Assembly: GCA_009869945.1 (NCBI GenBank)
Contig: WIXG01000766.1
Span: forward strand, 1 to 22,647
Reading direction: 5' to 3'
Length of the DNA stretch: 22,647 nt
Origin: Mesaphorura yosii
Taxonomy: Eukaryota > Arthropoda > Collembola > Poduromorpha > Tullbergiidae
How positions within the stretch are numbered: the first letter of the stretch is position 1; every line of letters begins with the position of its first letter. This document shows positions 1 to 8,500 of this stretch, in pieces. Below the pieces are notes generated by a model. It was not told where the DNA came from. It saw nothing but the letters and a program-made list of their open reading frames with translations, and made no database searches. A program made the position numbers and the translations under genes.

Positions 1-1
1 T

Positions 2-670
2 GCCCCTGCTAACCCAACTTCGTTGGATGGACTTCAAATTCCAGCCAGTTATACTGTAACGACTTCCGGGGATCCGTTTCTGCTAGCGAATATTGGTGGA
101 ACCGACAGATTTTTAATTTTCTCGACAGCATCAAATCTTCAAAGTCTCGCAAGTGCAGAATTGTGGCATGCTGATGAAACGTTCAAGTGCGCTCCTGCAC
201 TCTTCCAGCAATTGTACACAATCCATTGTGTAAAGGACGACACCACCTTGCCATGTGTGTTCGCGCTACTTCCAGATAAACGCCAACAAACCTACAATCG
301 CCTGTTGGCAGAAGTCAAGACTCTCGCTGAAGATCGTCAACTTAATTTGAATCCCAAGGAGATCATGTCGGACTATGAGATTGGGTTCATCAATGCGAGT
401 AAAGCCCAGTTTCCGAATGCGCAACACAAAGGATGTTATTTCCATCTTGGTCAGTGCCTGTGGAGAAAAGTACAAGAGTATCCCGATATTTCAAGACGGT
501 ACAAAGTTCATGACGACTTTGCCTTAAAGCTTCGTCAACTTCCTGCTTTGGCTTTCGTGCCAGTTCAACATTTGATTGCATCTTTCGAGCTCCTCATGAA
601 GACTGCTTACTTCATGCAGAACGAGAAGCTTCTAATTCCATTCGTTGATTATGTTGAAGACACATGTTGA
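2..670 (+). mobile_element. MULE-type transposase fragment, 5' end outside window
   Basis: The reading frame is open from the left window edge to a stop at 670, about 222 codons, so the N-terminus (often a FLYWCH or other zinc finger) lies outside. The order of motifs is that of the Mutator-like (MULE) transposase core. First comes a region ending in HADETFKCAP that carries the first catalytic Asp. Then come LYTIHCV, LLPDKRQQTYNRLL, MSDYEIGFINA with the second Asp, and GCYFHLGQCLWRKVQ. The last match is ALAFVPVQHLIASFELL, where the third acidic residue is expected. The frame stops soon after, at VDYVEDTC, where full-length relatives carry on, so the C-terminus looks cut short. No terminal inverted repeats or target duplications could be seen because the left end is missing. 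It is either a decayed copy or the last exon of a domesticated gene. The family call is firm; activity is unlikely but unproven. Confidence 0.88.
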
Positions 671-802
671 TTGTTTGGAGTTTTATTTTAACGGCACAAG
701 CCGCTAATTTTATTTTGAGCTTATACAGAAATAGTAAAGAAGTTATTTTTAGTTTCCTACAATTTCTCATCACAATCACATTCACTGACTGACCTAAGCC
801 AC
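671..802 (-). terminator. SMYD 3'UTR with two poly(A) signals
   Basis: On the minus strand there are two AATAAA hexamers, at 714-709 and 687-682, about 90-120 bases beyond the SMYD stop codon. Either could end that transcript. The second lies only about 12 bases from the stop of the oppositely oriented transposase frame, so the two units are tail to tail with almost no spacer. Confidence 0.55.
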
Positions 803-2937
803 TTAAGCCAAATTCAGGCGTGAAGCGAAGGCCGGGTTCGCCGCAAACAATTCGTTCGTAATTGTCTCCCATGTCTTCAGATATTCCAACAACATGATTT
901 CAGGCGATTCTGGAGGGCAGCCCTTGAAAATGGTAGCCACGCGATTGTTCAGTTCACCAGCATCTCGAAGCTCGTCCAATGTTTGGTCAACCGATCTACC
1001 CTGCCCAACATTTTCTGTAATCCAGATCCATTTACTTGCCGCCAGCAAGTACAACATTCTTCCTGGAATCAAGAATTAATAAATACAGTAATTAGTAATT
1101 AGGGCCAATGCACAGTACGGGCAGTGATTTGCAACTTTCGAGCACCTGTGAAAAGCGATTGGCCAGGCAGATTAATTTTCGCCAGCTTCACGCAGTACTT
1201 TGCGAGCTGCTGCATTCGTTCAGCAATCTGAATGCGATGAGTCGTAAACACATTCTGAGGGTTCAGCTCCACTGGGGATATGCAGCTGCTCATCCCAATC
1301 AGAATCTTCTTCGTGAGTGCAAATATAAAATAGTGGTTTGGGTGCAGAACTTTGCCCATCTTGTCCAGGTAATTTTCCATTTCGCAAATGAGGACGTAGT
1401 CTTCTTCATTGATGTCGTCACGAAATAATACTTCGAATCTGCGTTCATCGGCTTTGCGCACAAACTCGGACACGGCCGCCCGGACAGGTTCGAGGATCTT
1501 TGAAATCTGCGCGTCAGTAAAGGTCATGTTGCAAGAGGTCAACTTTGACGAATTGCATTCCCAGACTGAGTCATCGTCGAGTGGATTGCGTGGAAGGAGG
1601 TAGCCTTTGTTCTGACTCAATTCAGAGCCCGAATGACCGCATCCGCTGTTTCCTGGACACTTGACCGCAGAAATGAACACACCCATTTCAGTTGGGTCGT
1701 TGCACCGTTCGCAATTGCACTCAATGCCGGCCAATTTCAGCGTGCGCCTCCTGGCCTTGGTCCCGTCCATGCAGTTTCCGTACAAAATCGAGTTACTGAT
1801 CTTGGAGCCTTGGGGAATTTTTGTGGTTGCGAATGTATTGAATTTCCTGGAGTGAGAGCCGTCTTCAAGGCTCTTTGTGTTGGGCAAGCAACTGTGCGAG
1901 ATGAAATTGAAGAGGGGAAAGACCACATTCAGAGAGCTGCAATAAGATGCGTAAAAGTGATTAAGAAAGGTTGCCTGAATTTGAACGGTTAGAAGCACTC
2001 ACTGAGTCTTCTTGCTGTCGATCGGTTGAACTTTTAAAGTATTCCAAACTTTCGAGACGTGGTCAATTTCTGCAGCTGTAATATTTTTCAATCCGATGAT
2101 ATCAACAAAGAATTCGACTTGACACTGCGCTTCGAACTGCTCCATCCTTTTCTCAGCGTCGGTACTCCGATCTTCTTTCTTGTCCGGCTTCGGAACCAAA
2201 CTCATTAGTTGATCCCACTTTCGAGGGTCCCTGCCCTTCAGCAGGAGACAACGAAGAATAGAAATCATGTTGTACTCCTCCATGTTCTTCTTGGTTGGGC
2301 CAAATTTCTTGGCGGCGAACACCACACATTCAGCGTCGCTGTGTTGTGGCTTCTGAATTGACAAAACGATATCAACCTTAAGCCAACTTGCCCATTACGG
2401 TTCGCGAATTTGGATCGTACCTTTTCACAGGCGTCGTTGCACACCGGCCACGCGCACTTCGAACATTTTCGCTCGCTTGTTTCCAGGATTTTCATGCAAC
2501 CCAGACAAACTGTAATGTAGCTCACGTTCCGTGCTGAGTATTCCTTCGGCATTTGTTCGTCTGGTCCGGACAGTATAGCATGTTCGCTGAAAATTAATTC
2601 ACCCTCCTTAATGTCGCGGGTTGCCACCCAGTACGGAGAGGAATCTCCTTCTCCTGTGGTAATTAACTCGGCTGGAAAGCAGTCGCGTTTGTGTGTTCGG
2701 CGGTGCGAGGACTGGCAGTCGACGGAACAGTAGAAGGCCTGAACAACAGTTTAATTAAGTTGAATGATGTCAATGACAGTCAGTCATATCTCATAACTAC
2801 GTTAATGTCTTTACCTTTTTGCAATTTGAACATCTCGTCGGACACGATTTGCTGCAAACTGTGCAGTTATCGGACACGGGCTCCTGCTCCTGGTTTTTGG
2901 AACCAGAGACTTCGTCTCGGTCTCTTGAAGGCGGCAT
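803..2937 (-). CDS. SMYD-family SET and MYND domain protein lysine methyltransferase
   Basis: Five exons on the minus strand join in frame: 2937-2815, 2738-2421, 2352-2003, 1936-1146 and 1062-803, giving 613 aa. The start ATG opens a short tail followed by a textbook MYND zinc finger (C25, C28, C36, C39, C45, C49, H57, C61). The SET N-part YWVATRDIKEGELIF is at 77-91. It is interrupted by a second MYND-like cysteine cluster (C119, C122, C133, C136, C141, C145, H151, C156), as is usual for SMYD proteins. The SET core ISHSCLPN is at 276-283, followed by the tyrosine-containing SILYGNC block (313-319), KARRR and the post-SET C-x-C-x2-C (337-342). A TPR-like helical tail ends the protein. SMYD enzymes methylate lysines on histones and other proteins using S-adenosylmethionine. 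The usual Asn of the NHSC motif is Ser277 here, so activity is uncertain. The layout resembles the arthropod-expanded SmydA group, but I cannot assign a subfamily with confidence. Confidence 0.88.
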
Positions 2938-5533
2938 TCCTCCGTGTGAAGCTTAATGTCTCAACTGATTTTATCACTAGCACTGCACTGGACGAAGGAC
3001 CTGAAGGAGCAAGTTAAGTACGTGTTTACGTTTATTTCATACTTCGATGTTTAACTACTTTCTCGAAACCGAGTCTTGGCTTCGTCCCACCAGAAAGCAG
3101 AATTTTCAAGGAAGAGGTAGAAACCACGCAACAAAGACTTGCGTTCTTCTAAAGTGAGAACTATGAAACGGGGTCGAGATTAAGAAGGGCATTGATTAAT
3201 ATTGATTAATTAAGCAATAACCAATAACTGATTGCATGAGCATCTCATTTCATCCATAATGATAACTATTAATTAGATATCATGATATCAGATCATTCAA
3301 CAAAGTACAAGTCACGAATCGAGGAGAACATCGAAAATTAGTCCTGCCACTTGTTTCGGCTACTTTCAGAAGCTTTTAGGCGTTAAATCTTGTTGATTAG
3401 TCGATTTTTAGGTGAACACGGTGAATTTACATACGCAAATTCGCGTCACATCGCCCTGATACATTAATTAAAAGGCCTGACACCTGAACGTGCGCAAAGC
3501 GCCAGTGGCCTATCACTGTGGCGGTTTGACGAGATCATTTTGTTCGTTGAGTCAAGCCAGCAGCCGAGCCTTGCAATTAAATTGGTCAGGTGCGAGTCAT
3601 TGCCATAAAACTAAAACCACAGTGCAGTTGTGCGAGGACGTGGCCATTGAATGAACGAACTTGTTATTGACATTTGCCATTTCCCATGTCTTTAAGCAAA
3701 ATGACCACAGAAAATTGCCAGTGCCAAATGCCAAATGCCAAGCCAGTCTGCATTCTATCATCAACACGTATTCGACACGAAGCGCAGCAGCAGGAGCAGG
3801 CAGAAGAAAGGAAAAAGACGACCAGAACCGGTTTCAATCGCCATCGCCGTTGATTGTGCCGCTGCTGTTAACCGGGTCAGACAACCAAAAGTGATTCTGA
3901 TTGTGGGAAAGCGGTACACAGGCCTACATTTCTTTCGACGCCACAGTCACAGCACAGCGGAGCACCTCGATCACTTGACTTGTTAAGTTTTACTCTCATT
4001 TACGCAACATCTGTGTCATCATTCCGCATTTTTCTGTTTTAATGTAAGTAAAAATTAAACACACGTTCGTTACCGATTTTGATTTGCAGAGTCGTCGGAT
4101 GATGTGAGTTTCAGTTTCGTTCATGCCGCATGCGATGACCGGCAGACTGGCAGTCAAGACGCTAAGACAATGGCAGGACGCGACGCAGGATGATCTTATC
4201 CGGCCATTATTTGTTATCATCGCTGAGCATTACATTTGCATTGCATTGGGTGAATCCTGGGAAGAGTCGCACACGACAATTTGTTGCTTAATCCGGTCAT
4301 TGGACGAAGAGGGCTGTAAACAAACGAAAATTGATCTGCCAATCATCGCCATGCAAGCAGGGTGGCTGCACTTCGTCGAGTTTTGGGAGACAATGCACAA
4401 TTACGGGCCCAAATTCGGCACTCGCACTGCGCATGAAAGAACAATGCCAATTTCTATTTCTCCTCTGACATTTGATCTCAACGCCTGATCAATTAACTCG
4501 CGTGTGAATTGCATCGCTCAACTGACGAACTCGTCTGGCCGACCTTGTCAATGCGAGAAGAGAAACGATTTCGAATTAAATCCAACCCGTTTCGACAACG
4601 CACACTGCAATCAGTGCATCCGAAAGTGGAAGCTGAGGCTGGCTGAGGATCCGCTTGTGGCATTGCATCATAATTATTATTGCCTCGTGCACTCCCAAAT
4701 TGATGACTGAGATATTGCACTTTCACAAAACATGAATCAACTTATCAGCTCCAAAAGCCACTTTATTTTTGCCTTTGCCTTGCCCTTCCGTTGGGCTGCA
4801 GCTGCAGGTGGCTCTTGGCAAACCCCTGCAAACTTCTAATCTCGAAGCATCTCGAAGTGGTCGAGTGGAGGAACCAAAATAAAATTCGCCATTCGTCATT
4901 CGAGATTCACAATTCGCGTACGTACGCGAGGAAGGAAGAAAAATGAAACGCTAAAAACTGACTCCTCAACGTAAAAACTCGTTTCGTTTCAATTTCTACG
5001 ATAATGCAATACCAAAGACTACGGCGAAGATAAGCGAAGTTTGCCAACAATCTAGAATCAAGCTCTTTAGCATTGTGGGGAAAACATGCAGCGTTTTCTC
5101 TCGAACACGGCATAACCGGTTGTAAGCGCACGAAGGCTGAAGGAGCAGCAAAAACGATGGTACGATGAATGCAAGGCAATGCATTAACTTGACTTGACAC
5201 TGGCCTTCGCCTTCTGCTTCATTGGCGGCAGTGAAATTTGGGGTTAGTTGGTCGACCGACCTGGTTCGAGTTTTTAATGAATGATTGAGAGAGGAAATCA
5301 TTTCCTTACTTTAGTCATTCCCCGTCAGTGTCTGCAGTGAGAGCATGAACCCAGCAAGTGCAAGTGGATCGTGATCGACGACGACACTTGAACGCCTGCC
5401 TGGCCTGAATCGGGCTGAGTGATGAATTAAGCGGAATCTGTGAATTTTATAAACTCCGAATTTGTGCAATTGTGCGCGCGTGCATAGGAAATTTCGTGAA
5501 CGTGACTGACACACCACACTCCATACGGGAATC
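2938..5533. other. Intergenic region without a supported gene
   Basis: This 2.6-kb stretch separates the SMYD start (minus) from the secreted-protein start (plus), so it should hold both promoters. The longest plus-strand frame, 4123-4488 (121 codons), has no recognisable family and no conserved-looking motif. Other frames are shorter and overlap on both strands. Visible structure includes a perfect 14-base palindrome at 3276-3289, a short GCCAAAT tandem near 3723-3743, and a perfect CG-rich 14-base palindrome at 4915-4928. No tRNA or other RNA gene was found. Confidence 0.6.
5325..5330 (+). promoter_or_regulatory. Possible initiator (TCAGTG) for the secreted-protein gene
   Basis: TCAGTG matches the arthropod initiator consensus (TCAGTY-like) and would give a 5'UTR of about 209 bases before the ATG at 5534. 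No TATA box sits at the right distance upstream. A six-base match occurs often by chance, so this is only a suggestion. Confidence 0.18.
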
Positions 5534-8500
5534 ATGGAGATCAGATGGAGCCTGGTCGCATCTCTGATTCTAGTCGGATTCCTCTTGCACGGTAAGCTAA
5601 CGCCAAATTATAGTTTAACTCTCATCTTTCGAATTAGTTCGAATTTGGACCATTCAAGCCAAGCGTTTGACCTTCAATCCATCAGCTATCATTCATAAAT
5701 CGCATTATAATCCATAAATTGCCTGGAGATGCTCTCGCCGTTTGTTTTCTGATTACGTTCTAACCGTGTCTTGCATTTCATTTAAACATCCGATCCTAAT
5801 TTAATAATTTCATTGTTTTTTAGTGTTAAAGTTACAATTTAGCCTGAAGGTTGAAGCTCAAGTTGCATATCTCGAAAATACTTTTAGCACCTTTTGAAAG
5901 ATTGAGGGTGGCTCTTAAAAAGCAAAATAAATCAAACGATGGTCGGTGCTTTGACTTGACTCAGGACAAAGCCTATCGCTAAACAAGTTGCCAATTTCGC
6001 AATATTGCAATTGGCGTCTCATACATGAGAGAAAGTTATCCAATACAGTGTATTGGTCTGTGAATCATCATACCAGCGAATTGTGTGTCTAATTGCTAAT
6101 GAATTGTTTATTGCTCTGCTTACGTGCATTTATTCGTGTTATTGATTGCCGAATTCCTTTCAGCTTGCTCCTCAGAAGAAATCAGTGACGGCGGCAAGGA
6201 TGCGGACGTTCAGAGCCCCTCCGATTCGGACTCTGATCAGCCCGCCGCTCCTGCAGTAGCACCACTGGTAAGACGTCCGCTTATGCGACGGAGGATCGTG
6301 AGGAAAAAGTTGATCAGTGGCGACGACAAGAATGCCACTAACGTGTCCGTGTCAATGTCCGTGTCCGAAGGTAAGTCTCCGCACCCGCAATGTCATCTGG
6401 ACTCCAGATTCTGGGGCCACCGAGCACTAATGTGTACATTCGATGCTAGGAGACGAGAACAATGGGGACTCCGAGAAGGGGGCTCTTCGTCTTCCCCTCT
6501 TCGCCAGAACCCGCTCCTCCTTCTTCAACCGAACCCGGCCCACTTTCATGACCACTCCGGTCGGAATTCCCACCACCGCCGAGACGATGGAAACCCCAAA
6601 TAGCTCCTTCAAGCTTAAAATGCGCCCACGTCTGCCCTTCGGCCGGATTCGGACTACTGCGAATTCCATCACCGAAGAAGAGGAGGAAGGCAAGCGCGAA
6701 ATTCTCAAAACTTCCGCTGCAACCGCCTCCACTTCGAAGCCCTTCTTGAGGAAGAAGCTCTTCAAGCCCAGAGTAACGCCCACGCAAGTCTCGTCCACGA
6801 CGACGACGACGGAGGCCAATCTCGATGATGACGTCGTTGACGACGAAGAAGAGGACGTTGACGATGGTTTGACTGCAGAAGAAGTTGAGGAAGACGACGC
6901 TGCAGCAGCTGCGGAGAAGACGGTAGATTCTGAGGTAAGGCGTCAATTCTATTGGTCATTCACTCGTTCACACCTCCAATCAATCGGCTACCGTTTGTAG
7001 GTTGAATCCACTGCAACCAAGCCCGTGATTGCCACCCAGACTCGACGAACCTCGTCAACCAGCAAGAATTCCTCCATGATCATCATCCCAGTCCCTCCGG
7101 CACAGCGCAAGCCTTACCACCCAGTCATCATGCAAGTCACAAAAACGCCTCCGACGCCCGAAAGCTTGCCTGAGACGAAGGTTGTCACTTACAAGTTGAA
7201 CAAAATGTTTGTGCCGATGGGAATTTATGGCAAAGTCCTGCCCAAATCCGCCAAGACGTCTGCGGAGGACGCGGAGCTCTCCTCCAGACCCACGGTCGTC
7301 TCGACTCCACTGCCTTTCTTGCTCTCTGGCCAAGAAGACGGTAAGAAGAAGCCGTCGAAGTCATCAGCCACAAGCAGCAAAAGCGACAAATCCCTACCAT
7401 CCGCGCACTTGAAGACGCCAAGCCCGGAAATCAAGGTCAAAGGCCATCGGTCGAAGGAAGTAGTCGAGGATACGATGACAAGTGCCGATTCGTCTCGCGA
7501 TTATGCAAGTAAGCTGAAGGCAAATGATAAACGACATTTTAGTTAACAAAACGTGAAGCAATTTGGGAATTCTGTCAACAGGCGCCGTGGCGTATGCCAA
7601 GAGCCAGCGCGAGCACCACGTCAAGCAGCTCCGTCAATGGGAAGCCATGATGGAGAAGCTGAAACAGAAACATCGCAAGAACATCGTGGACACCATCAGC
7701 CTGACGTACGACTACAAGCCGAGCATGGACCAAGTGAGCCTCACGACCGAGAAGGTCAATCCGGGCGAAATCAGCATCACGACGGAGCGGGCGCCGTTCT
7801 TTGACCCACGACGAAGGCCGCAATGGGGCCAGCGACCAACGGTGAGTTGCTGACTCAGTTAGGAATGAGACAGTTGGCAAATTTGACGTTGGTGTCTTTT
7901 CTTTTCGACCGGCAGGACTCTCCCACCGGAGCGAAGCACGAAGTGGCTGTGCCCAACGTCGTGCATCCTGGCCCTGGCCACTCATCTCCTACCAAGAGCA
8001 TCTTCCAGGCGATCACCAGCGCCGCCAGTTCGCTCCCGGGCATCATTCACGATGGATTCACTTCACTGACCGGCTACCCCTCGCCCTTTGAGGACGACAC
8101 CTTCGGGTCTCATTCCACGGCAGTCAAGACCGTCCTCCACCCGCTATCGCCGTCGCCTTCGCCCAGCGCCGGGCCCTCCTCTGCTGCGACCGAGACTCTG
8201 GAGTTCTTCCGCAAGCGTCCGTACCTGCTGCAGCAGGGAAGAGGAGGCAAGGGCTCGGGCTCCGGCTTCGTGCAACCAGAATACAGCTCAGGTACACTCA
8301 CAAGATTAACCAGATTTCTTTTCTGACTCGGGCCACATGACGGTGACGAATTTCGTATGACGACGTAACCGACTACGATCCTAAACATTAAAGTTAATGT
8401 GCAATTTCTGTACGAGAGATCCCTTAAGTTTCAAGCGACTTATTTGTAACCACTGATAAGAGTTGAAATAAAAGGGATTTCTTTTGCAATAAATTGTGCC

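Noticed and set aside
1975..2002. A 28-base SMYD intron using the acceptor at 1975
   Set aside because: It is in frame but too short for a normal animal intron. The acceptor at 1937 gives a 66-base intron in the same frame, directly before the SET core.
4123..4488. A 121-codon plus-strand frame in the large intergenic region
   Set aside because: No family resemblance, no convincing splice or poly(A) context, and a length within reach of chance for a 2.6-kb region.
5268..5280. A GGTTCGAG string resembling a tRNA B box
   Set aside because: The following bases do not complete the B-box consensus, and there is no A box or cloverleaf upstream.
6443..7000. A single exon spanning 6443-7000
   Set aside because: The frame runs through the donor at 6935 and ends at the acceptor. 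The spliced join GAG|GTT continues the same secreted protein, so the tail is intron.
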